Of a stretch of 6,827 bases of DNA, positions 1 to 6,750 are shown piece after piece. The stretch comes from DATKZH01 sp964475955. Its GTDB lineage: Bacteria; Planctomycetota; Planctomycetia; Pirellulales; Thermoguttaceae. Both the position numbers and the translations under genes were made by a program. The notes under the pieces are model-generated. The model was not told where the DNA came from and did no database searches. It saw nothing but the letters and a program-made list of their open reading frames with translations. The stretch covers positions 1 to 6,827 of the forward strand of contig CAYYZY010000293.1 of the NCBI GenBank assembly GCA_964475955.1, read 5' to 3'. Numbering within the stretch: position 1 is the stretch's first letter; every line of letters starts with the position of its first letter.

Positions 1-2
1 GC

Positions 3-2672
3 AAAGCGCCGGGAGACTACCAGGACCCGGTGCAGTTCTTCTCGCGGACGTGTTTTACGCGGGCGCTCTGCGAAAACTCGGGAATGGTGCTGCGGCGCCT
101 CTCCGGACGCACGGACAATGCGTCGCCGGTTCAGACCCTGGTGACGCAGATGGGCGGCGGCAAAACGCACATGCTGACCGCACTTTGGCACCTGGCCAAC
201 GGCGGTTCCAAGGCATCCTCCTATCCCGGCGTGGACCAGATGCTTGCCAGCGCCAGGGTGAAGGAGGCCCCCAAAGCGAAGGTCGCCGTGTACGTGGGGA
301 CCGCCTGGGATCCTCAGGAAGGGAGCGAAACGCCCTGGATCGACATGGCCCGCCAACTGGCGGGCGAAGAAGGCGTTAAGGCGCTGGGGCCGCGGGCAAA
401 AGACGATCCACCCGGCGGCGACACGCTGAATCGCATACTCGAGATGGCCGGCGGACGCGTGCTCCTTCTGTTCGACGAGGTCCTCAACGGCTTCTCCCGG
501 CACAAATGGCTTGCCGAGCCGATGCACGCGTTTTTTCACATGATCGTTCGCACTCTGGTCGGCTCGCAGGACAAGTCCGCTGTCTTCAGCCTCCCCCGAA
601 GCCAGGTGGAGATGACGGATTTCGACCTTATGTGGCAGGACAAGATCGTCAAGACGGTCGGCGCCGTGGCCAAGCCGCTTCTGGTGAATGACGAGGCGGA
701 GATCAGCGAAGTGATTCGCCGTCGGTTGTTCCAAGACCTCGGCTCGGACCGGGTCCGCAGGAACGTTGCACGGGCTTTCGCGAACTGGTGCTTTGAGCGG
801 CGGGCGCAGTTGCCGCCGGAATGGACGGCCGTCGACACCGCGACCACCGAGAAGAAGGCCCGCGAGTTCCTTCAAAGCCGTTTTGAAGCGTGCTACCCCT
901 TCCACCCGGCAACGCTATCCGTCTTCCAGCGGAAATGGGCTGCCTTGGCTCAGTTCCAGGCGACTCGCGGCACGCTGGCGATGCTGGCCCAATGGATTTC
1001 GATCGCCGCGCAGGACGCGTTTCGCAAGGCCCGTACGGAGCCCCTGATTACGCTCGGCTCAGCCCCGCTGCATGATGCGGCATTCCGGAGCGTTGTCCTT
1101 GGACAACTCGGCGAACCTCGCCTCAGCACGGCGGTCGATACCGACATCGCCGGCGACAATTCCCACGCCCGGGCGCTGGACGTGGACACCAAAGGGGCAC
1201 TCCGAGACATCCATCGACGGGTCGGCGCTGCAATACTGTTCGAGTCTTCAGGTGGGCAGCGGGACAAAGTGGCACATCTGCCCGAGCTGCGTTTCGCGCT
1301 GGGCGAACCCGAGGTCGAGACGACCTCGGTCGACAACGCCGCCATCGCGATGGAGAGCAAGTCGTTCTTCATTCAGCGCGTGGGCGCCGACGCGTTCAAG
1401 ATCTACTACAAGGCCAAGATCGACAAGGCGGTCCATGATCGTCGGGCATCGCTTGACGAGACATCCGAGGTGAAACCGGCTATCCGGGATATGGTGAAAG
1501 AAGAGTTCAAGCGAGGAGCCAGCATCCCGCTGGAGCCCTTCCCAGCCGACAGCACGGCCGTGTCGGACTCGCCACGGTTGAGCCTTGTGGTGGTCGATCC
1601 CGAGGAAGAGTGGGGTGGCGGGGGCAAGCTGCGCGATCAGATTGCCGACTGGACGAAGAACCGCGGCAAGTCATCTCGTTTGTATCCGGGTGCGCTGGTG
1701 TGGTGTGTGCGCAAGCCGGGACGCGACCTGCGGGACAAGGTCGAAGTGTGGCTGGCGTGGAAACGCGTTCAGAAAGACGTGCAGGCCGGCGTGCTCGGCT
1801 CCGACTACGAAAAGGCCGACCTGCGCGAGATCGAAATCAAGGTGAAGGACGCAGAAGATCAGGCGAGGGATGAGGTGTGGGGCGGCTACCGATTCGTCGT
1901 GCTCGCCGACAACTCCGACCCGACCGGCTTGAAGGCGATCGATCTGGGAGCCGGCCATTCCAGCGGGCCGGAGACATTGTGCGGTCGCGTCATCGCGGCG
2001 CTGAAGGCCGAGGCGCTCCTGAACGAATCAGTCGGAGCCGGCTACATCGACCGGAACTGGCCGCCCGCCTTCAAGGCTACGGGGGCATGGCCCTTGGCCA
2101 GCTTGCGGCAGAGCTTCCTCAATGGTGCTCTGACCCGGCTGCTCGATCCGGACACGGTGCTGCGCGGCAAGATCGTCGAGTTCGTTGGGCGAGGTGATTT
2201 CGGCCTCGCATCGGGGCCCAAATCGGATGGGACTTACGAGCGGGTATGGTTCAACGAGCTGGTGCCGTCGGACGAAGTGGCATTTGAGCCGGGCGTTCTG
2301 CTGGTCAAGAAGGACAAGGCCGAGGTGTTGAAGAAACCGCCGGCCCCGCCGACGCCTGAGGACGAGACGCCCGAACCGGCCGCACCCGAACCGGGGACCG
2401 AGTCGAGCCCTGGTCTGCAACCAGGCCCCGGGCCGGGCCCTACCCCGCCAACGCCAAGTGCGACGGTCGTCCGCGTCTCAGGCAGCATCCCGCCGGAGTT
2501 GTGGAACCGACTGGGAACCCGGGTGCTGCCCAAGTTGCGATCGGGTGAGGAACTGAAGATCGGCGTGTCATTCGAGGTCTCAGTGGACAGCCTGGCAGCG
2601 GGGGCGCTGCGGGCTGAGTTGCAGCAGGTCTTGAGCGACCTGGGGCTGGAGGACTCCATCACCGTGGACTGA
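3..2672 (+). CDS. DUF499-family AAA+ ATPase, 5'-truncated by the window edge
   Basis: Large ATP-binding protein of the DUF499 group (COG1483-like predicted AAA+ ATPases), found in DNA-modification or phage-defence islands, commonly beside a DUF1156-type methylase and a helicase. Residues are numbered from the GTG at 30. A P-loop-like TQMGGGKTH lies at 39-47 (K45, T46); it lacks the first Gly of a classical Walker A, as in other DUF499 proteins. Walker B is LLLFDEV with D149/E150, followed by a sensor-like AVFSLPRSQVEMTDFD. A CYPFHPATLSVF segment (~288-299) and RGTLAMLAQW (~313-322) are further family landmarks. A Pro/Glu-rich linker (~768-810) leads to a small C-terminal domain ending at the TGA. 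GTG 30 is not the true start: the frame is open to base 3, and the codons before it read KAPGDYQDP, completing the family motif 'Y-DP-FF-RT' across the GTG. Probably fewer than 100 residues are missing. It may be the last gene of its operon, since the next gene is convergent. The family call is confident; a defence role is inference. Confidence 0.88.
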   Translation, partial: KAPGDYQDPVQFFSRTCFTRALCENSGMVLRRLSGRTDNASPVQTLVTQMGGGKTHMLTALWHLANGGSKASSYPGVDQMLASARVKEAPKAKVAVYVGTAWDPQEGSETPWIDMARQLAGEEGVKALGPRAKDDPPGGDTLNRILEMAGGRVLLLFDEVLNGFSRHKWLAEPMHAFFHMIVRTLVGSQDKSAVFSLPRSQVEMTDFDLMWQDKIVKTVGAVAKPLLVNDEAEISEVIRRRLFQDLGSDRVRRNVARAFANWCFERRAQLPPEWTAVDTATTEKKAREFLQSRFEACYPFHPATLSVFQRKWAALAQFQATRGTLAMLAQWISIAAQDAFRKARTEPLITLGSAPLHDAAFRSVVLGQLGEPRLSTAVDTDIAGDNSHARALDVDTKGALRDIHRRVGAAILFESSGGQRDKVAHLPELRFALGEPEVETTSVDNAAIAMESKSFFIQRVGADAFKIYYKAKIDKAVHDRRASLDETSEVKPAIRDMVKEEFKRGASIPLEPFPADSTAVSDSPRLSLVVVDPEEEWGGGGKLRDQIADWTKNRGKSSRLYPGALVWCVRKPGRDLRDKVEVWLAWKRVQKDVQAGVLGSDYEKADLREIEIKVKDAEDQARDEVWGGYRFVVLADNSDPTGLKAIDLGAGHSSGPETLCGRVIAALKAEALLNESVGAGYIDRNWPPAFKATGAWPLASLRQSFLNGALTRLLDPDTVLRGKIVEFVGRGDFGLASGPKSDGTYERVWFNELVPSDEVAFEPGVLLVKKDKAEVLKKPPAPPTPEDETPEPAAPEPGTESSPGLQPGPGPGPTPPTPSATVVRVSGSIPPELWNRLGTRVLPKLRSGEELKIGVSFEVSVDSLAAGALRAELQQVLSDLGLEDSITVD

Positions 2673-2738
2673 ATCGGCCAGACCGAGCTTCCCGCCGTGA
2701 CGGTCGCTGTGGTCGCTCCATTCGTAACCGCCGTTGAT

Positions 2739-2752
2739 CCCGGCGAACCGGG
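2739..2752 (+). terminator. Small GC hairpin downstream of the ATPase gene, possible terminator
   Basis: CCCGG-CGAA-CCGGG forms a 5-bp stem with a 4-base loop, extendable by a T-G wobble pair, 67 bp after the ATPase stop. No T-run follows on either strand, so it is not a canonical Rho-independent terminator. Position between convergent genes is the only other support. Confidence 0.2.
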
Positions 2753-2990
2753 GGCCGTGGCCCGTGGTTGATCACGATCGAGTGTGGAGGGATCGTCCCC
2801 CCTTGAGCGGTGGTCTGCAGGGTCCGTTACGGTGGGACCAGATTGGACGCCGATCGCGGCGTCGAGCCTGCAACCCAGAGCCGCAACGCCCAATGACGCG
2901 TAACCCCATGAATATAAACGACTTAGCCCCGTTTCATTCAGCGCGGGACGTCACGTGCCCCCTGACCCGGACACCGGTAGATGGGTCCTT

Positions 2991-3006
2991 CCGAGGGCAC
3001 CCTCGG
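2991..3006. repeat. Perfect inverted repeat (7-bp arms, 2-base spacer)
   Basis: CCGAGGG-CA-CCCTCGG is a perfect hairpin in the convergent intergenic region, about 220 bp past the kinase stop when read on the minus strand. A second CCCTCGGGG copy at 3012-3020 could compete for the same left arm. It could help end transcription of the kinase operon, but no T-tract follows, so I do not call it a terminator. Confidence 0.45.
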
Positions 3007-3020
3007 GGGCTCCCTCGGGG
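3000..3020. repeat. Two direct copies of CCCTCGGGG, 12 bp apart
   Basis: CCCTCGGGG occurs at 3000-3008 and again at 3012-3020, giving a two-unit repeat with a 12-bp period that overlaps the right arm of the preceding hairpin. It may be slippage in non-coding DNA. No function can be assigned. Confidence 0.5.
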
Positions 3021-3225
3021 AACAATCGCATACTTCGGGACACTTTCTTTCGCGAGTGGTCCGGCGGAACGGGGGAGTGGGAGCGCAGCCGTTGCAAAAA
3101 CTCGGTACGCTCTCGGGGGAATCTGCCTGAGGTACTGCTTCGGCATTCGGGGTGGGCAAGATGGAGCATCCGCGAGCGTGAGGAGGCGCCAACTGCGAAG
3201 CGGGGGCATGGCGTACGCAAGCGAG

Positions 3226-3302
3226 TTAGAACTTGAGGATCCCCTTGCGGCGCAGCTCCAGGGCCTTCTCGCACAGCTCGATCATCTCCGGCGTGTAGCG
3301 GC
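3226..3302 (-). repeat. Paralogous gene-end repeat, copy 1 (partner at 6751-6827)
   Basis: The last 77 bp of the complete kinase gene align without gaps to the last 77 bp of the upstream gene, with 62 identities. The match includes an exact 26-bp run (3277-3302 versus 6802-6827) that reaches the window edge and so may continue. It is a gene-family duplication rather than a mobile repeat, but could serve as a tract for recombination between the two genes. Confidence 0.8.
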
Positions 3303-6300
3303 AGCCGATGTCGCCGCCGTCGGAGGCCTTGCCGATGCAGGGGCTCCCGGGCTTCAGCCGGTAGTCGAAATTCTCCGGGTCGACGAACATCGGGTCCGAC
3401 GAGATGCACCCTCGGCCCGGCTTGATCGAACCTTGGAACCCTCGGACTGCGTCGCAGAACTCTGCGCGGTTATGAGCGAAGCCTTTCACGTTCCCTACGA
3501 TGATCGAATCCACGATTGCACCCGATGCACCATGCTCGCGCAGACCGAACGACATGACACCTGCTACCGTACACGATCGGAGAAACGTCTGACCGGCAGA
3601 ACCATAAATCTCTCGAACCAACCATAGAGAATTGGTGCTCTCAATACTATGCCGTGCGTCTTTCGCGACGATCAGGCTATTGTCCACCGTAGCCATTCCA
3701 TGCAACGCATAGTCTGCCATAGCGCTGACAACGACGCAATGCCGCACATGCAGCCCGTAGCCGCGAATGCAGCAAGTCCGCTCGCTGGTCGCCAGGGGCG
3801 CCCCATGTGAAAGGACCAACCGCCTTAACGTGATGCGTCGAGCGTCGACCGCCACTAAGACGGCCATATCTTGCTGCTGTTCCACAGAAGCAATAACGGG
3901 CCAAGCGCCGCGCATGCCTTGGATAGTTAGGTTAGGTTTCCCTTTGGGTATCCGAAACCCCTCATTATAGGGCCCGTCGTCGACCACCTGAATGACGGTG
4001 CCTGACTCGGCCGCGTCGATAGCCGCTTGGATGTTGGTGAAATCGCCTTTGCCGTCCTGTCGCACGGTGATGATGGGGCCGAGATTGGCGATGGATTGCT
4101 GCAACTCGCTGAACGACGGCTTGCGGCCGCCGTCGTTCACAGCGCGAGACTCCGGGTACTCGGTCTTGAGCTTCTCGACGACAGGCTTGACGTCGTAGAA
4201 CTCTTCCTTTGCGAAGAGGTCCACGGCTTCTTGGTAGAGCTTCTCTGCTTCCGCTTCGTAGAGGCCGGCTTTGGCTTGCGCCCGGGCGGCGTCGAGGGCC
4301 GGCTTGTTCGCCGTGAACCACGGGATTGTCCCGTATTTGGCTTCGATGTTGGCCAGCAGTTCGTCGGATTGCCGGAACGCGCCTTCGTCCAGGAGAGTAC
4401 GGGCCTCGCAGAACATGGCTGCGGCGAGCGGGGCGAGGTAGGGGCCAACTTCGGCTCCGAGAGTACGGGCCTGCTCAAAATGCTTCTCGGCCAAGGCTGC
4501 GTCGCCGCTGGATAGCGCCAACACGCCGACCGCCAGCCAGGCGCTGGGGCTTTGGCCACCGCCGGCAAACTCCACGAGCTTCTCGACCGCCTGCGGGCGC
4601 ATGTCCTGCCACGAGAGCGCTTCCGTCTTGCCCGTCAGCAGTCTGGCGGTGATACCCGATTCGTCCGCTTTGACCAGTTCGCCGCCGGCACCTCGCATCT
4701 TGAGGGCCTTCTTCTCCAGCGGCGGGTCGGCGGCGTTCAGCTTGGCAATGGCGGCAGCCTGGAGGCTTTCAAGTACCTTTACCGCATGTTGCAACGCGGC
4801 CAAGCGGCCGGCAAGCTCCGGCTCGTCGAAACGAACCTTGGCCAAGGCGGCCGAAGCCCCCCGAAAATCCCAGGCCGCCACAAGTTGGTCCACGGGTCTC
4901 ATTGCCTCGGCGTAGCGCCGCTCGATAGCCTCCTGCTTTTCGATCTCCGCGCGGCGCGCGGACTCGAGTTCCCCCTGCCGCTCCGCCGCGTCGATCTCGC
5001 CGGCCAGCTTCTGGGCCGCCTCGACGTTGGCCGGCACCCGGTGCTGCTTGACGACCACCTCCAACGCGGCCCGGGCATCGTCGTACTGGCCCTCGCCGAC
5101 CAGCTCACCGACCCGGGCTGCGATCTGCTCGTAGGCCGCCTCCGCCTGTTCGTTGACCGCCGCAATCGCGTCGTTCGTCTTCCGCATCAGCGACAAATCT
5201 TCGGTTTGATCGAGCAGCTCACGGTACCGTTGCTCCGCCTCTGCGAATCGTTGCTCGGCCAGAAGCGCCTTTGCCGCCGCGTCGGTCTCCTCCCACGAAG
5301 GCTGAGAATCGGGCGCCGCAGGTTCGGCCTTTGGCACCGGTTGGGGGGCCTCGGGCACGAGTCGCGGCGTCCCCTTTGGCTGATCCCGGTCGGCAGCCCC
5401 CTTTCTATGCCCGGCTCCTTGCGGGCCCAGCGTCATCAAGAAGCACAGGATGAGGACCACGGCGATAACGGCTCCGCCGATACTCGCCAGCATCGGGATT
5501 CGCTTGGCCCACGCGGAACGGGGCTTCGGACGCACGCCCCGGTCGGTCGCTTCCGCAACCTGATACGCCACCGTTTCCTCAAGAGCTGCCCGGCTGTCCG
5601 ACTCCGAGGCGACGGGCGGCGCGGTGCCTTGCAGAAACCGCTTCAAGGCGCTGTCGGTGGAGGAAGACGACGATCCGGACGGCCCTCGTCCGGAAGGCGG
5701 CTGCTCGCGCCCCACGCACGTCTCCAACGCGGCGATCACCTCGCCCATCGACTGGTACCGGTCACGCGGCCGCTTGGCCATCATCTTGTGGACGACGGCC
5801 TCCAATGCGGCGGACACTTCGGGCCAGGGCCGACGGAGCGGGGGGATCGGGGCCGTTCGGTGGGCGAGCAGAATCTGCACGGGCGTGTCGCCCTGGTAGG
5901 GCCGTTGGCCGGTGAGCAGGCGGTAGAGCGTGCAGCCGAGCGAGTAGACGTCGGCACGATGGTCTGCCGCGTGGGTGTCCTCGGCCTGCTCCGGGGCCAT
6001 GTAGTCGCAGGTCCCCATTACCTGGCCGCTGTCGGTGAGGGCTTCCGGAGCAGTGGGGGCGCGGGGGTCCGAGATCGCGTCGAGACGTGCCAGGCCCATG
6101 TCCAGAATCTTGACCGTGCCTTCGCGGTTTAAGAGAAGGTTGCCCGGCTTGACGTCGCGATGGACGACCCCGCGCTTGTGGGCGTACTCCAGTCCCCGCG
6201 CCGCCTGGATCGCGTAGTCAACCGCCTCGTCCACCGGAAGCGGGCCCGACTCTTGGAGCAGGTAGGCCAGGTCGGTGCCGTCGACGTACTCCATGACCAG

Positions 6301-6741
6301 GAAGTGGGCTCCTGCGGCCTCGCCCGCGTCGAACGCGGTGACGATGTTCGGATGCAAGAGCTGGGCGGCCGTGCGCACCTCGCGACGGAAGCGGTCCACG
6401 GCCGGGGCCGACTGCACCGTTTGGGGCGGGAGCTTCTTCAGGGCGACGGTGCGGTCCATATCGCGCCGCCACGCTTTGAACACCTGGCCCATGCCACCGG
6501 CGCCGATTTCGTCCTGGACGACGTAATCGCCCAGCACGAGGCCCTTGGTGTCGCCCTTGTAGACTCGGGCCGCCTGGTACTTCGTGAGCCTGCCCGCGCG
6601 GATCAGCTCCCGGGCGAGATCCTGCGGCGTCTTGGGCTGGCGGTCGGGAGGCAGATTCTGCTGGAAGGTCGCCAGCTCGTCGGGCATGAACAGCCCGGCT
6701 TGGATGAGACGCTGGACGAATTGCTCCAGGGAAACAGCCAT
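3226..6741 (-). CDS. Transmembrane Ser/Thr protein kinase with TPR-like and C-terminal right-handed beta-helix regions
   Basis: Predicted PknB/Hanks-type membrane kinase of planctomycete style, 1171 residues, complete. Residues 1-70 form a short helical leader common in these kinases. The kinase domain (~73-342) has Gly loop GAGGMG (80-85), lysine K102 in VALKK, alpha-C E121, catalytic HRDVKPGN (D196, K198, N201), metal-binding DMG in place of DFG (D214), APE (249-251) and D264. All key catalytic residues are present, so it should be active. A Ser-rich linker (350-363) precedes a single TM helix (~415-438), placing the kinase in the cytoplasm and the rest outside. Pro-rich 455-483 leads to six or so TPR-like helix pairs (e.g. 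493-510, 547-564, 742-758, 783-799), interrupted by a beta-rich patch (~680-712). Residues ~888-1147 look like a right-handed beta-helix, opening 'RQDGKGDFTNIQAAIDA' and closing 'DPMFVDPENFDYRLKPGSP'. ATG 6741 has GAGG five bases upstream. It presumably phosphorylates cytoplasmic targets in response to an outside ligand; ligand and targets are unknown. Confidence 0.92.
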   Translation of the reverse strand: MAVSLEQFVQRLIQAGLFMPDELATFQQNLPPDRQPKTPQDLARELIRAGRLTKYQAARVYKGDTKGLVLGDYVVQDEIGAGGMGQVFKAWRRDMDRTVALKKLPPQTVQSAPAVDRFRREVRTAAQLLHPNIVTAFDAGEAAGAHFLVMEYVDGTDLAYLLQESGPLPVDEAVDYAIQAARGLEYAHKRGVVHRDVKPGNLLLNREGTVKILDMGLARLDAISDPRAPTAPEALTDSGQVMGTCDYMAPEQAEDTHAADHRADVYSLGCTLYRLLTGQRPYQGDTPVQILLAHRTAPIPPLRRPWPEVSAALEAVVHKMMAKRPRDRYQSMGEVIAALETCVGREQPPSGRGPSGSSSSSTDSALKRFLQGTAPPVASESDSRAALEETVAYQVAEATDRGVRPKPRSAWAKRIPMLASIGGAVIAVVLILCFLMTLGPQGAGHRKGAADRDQPKGTPRLVPEAPQPVPKAEPAAPDSQPSWEETDAAAKALLAEQRFAEAEQRYRELLDQTEDLSLMRKTNDAIAAVNEQAEAAYEQIAARVGELVGEGQYDDARAALEVVVKQHRVPANVEAAQKLAGEIDAAERQGELESARRAEIEKQEAIERRYAEAMRPVDQLVAAWDFRGASAALAKVRFDEPELAGRLAALQHAVKVLESLQAAAIAKLNAADPPLEKKALKMRGAGGELVKADESGITARLLTGKTEALSWQDMRPQAVEKLVEFAGGGQSPSAWLAVGVLALSSGDAALAEKHFEQARTLGAEVGPYLAPLAAAMFCEARTLLDEGAFRQSDELLANIEAKYGTIPWFTANKPALDAARAQAKAGLYEAEAEKLYQEAVDLFAKEEFYDVKPVVEKLKTEYPESRAVNDGGRKPSFSELQQSIANLGPIITVRQDGKGDFTNIQAAIDAAESGTVIQVVDDGPYNEGFRIPKGKPNLTIQGMRGAWPVIASVEQQQDMAVLVAVDARRITLRRLVLSHGAPLATSERTCCIRGYGLHVRHCVVVSAMADYALHGMATVDNSLIVAKDARHSIESTNSLWLVREIYGSAGQTFLRSCTVAGVMSFGLREHGASGAIVDSIIVGNVKGFAHNRAEFCDAVRGFQGSIKPGRGCISSDPMFVDPENFDYRLKPGSPCIGKASDGGDIGCRYTPEMIELCEKALELRRKGILKF

Positions 6742-6750
6742 GGCAACCTC
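6742..6750 (-). promoter_or_regulatory. Ribosome binding site in the 9-bp gap between the two paralogues
   Basis: Read on the minus strand, the junction is TGA-GAGGTTGCC-ATG. GAGG directly follows the upstream stop codon and lies five bases before the kinase ATG. This supports the start at 6741 and suggests that both genes share an mRNA with coupled translation. There is no room for a promoter in the gap itself. Confidence 0.7.

Larger units (their letters stand above)
2673..3225. other. Convergent intergenic region, 553 bp, no credible gene
   Basis: This is the gap between the stop of the ATPase gene and the stop of the kinase gene on the other strand. Five overlapping frames on both strands stay open across much of 2934-3225, which reflects stop-poor GC-rich DNA rather than a gene. 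None of their translations resembles a known family to me, and none has a convincing ribosome binding site. The stretch 2905-2935 is locally AT-richer than its surroundings. Two short hairpins and one short tandem repeat are listed separately. I see no tRNA, rRNA, CRISPR repeat or insertion-sequence end. Confidence 0.6.

Noticed and set aside
2951..3409. 152-codon minus-strand frame overlapping the kinase stop
   Set aside because: It overlaps the conserved end of the kinase gene in another frame. Competing frames are equally open, and its composition (Arg/Ser/Pro-rich) is typical of non-coding GC-rich DNA.
2734..3627. 297-codon plus-strand frame across the intergenic region into the kinase 3' end
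   Set aside because: About 400 bp of it is antisense to the conserved kinase C-terminus, the start has no convincing ribosome binding site, and the product matches nothing recognisable.
3900..4080. Pectin methylesterase activity for the beta-helix region
   Set aside because: Only the opening strand (RQDGKGDFTNIQAAIDA) resembles pectinesterases. I could not find the downstream catalytic Asp/Gln/Arg motifs of that family, so binding or a structural role is more likely.
4552..6132. 526-codon open frame on the plus strand
   Set aside because: It lies wholly antisense to the kinase gene, whose domains are intact and recognisable. The translation is Arg/Leu/Gly-rich with no family resemblance, as expected for a mirror frame in GC-rich coding DNA.
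3226..6741. Kinase as a PglW-like partner of the ATPase (Pgl/BREX type 2)
   Set aside because: The kinase is membrane-anchored with outer TPR and beta-helix parts, is on the opposite strand and belongs to its own paralogue operon. No PglX methylase or PglZ phosphatase is in the window.
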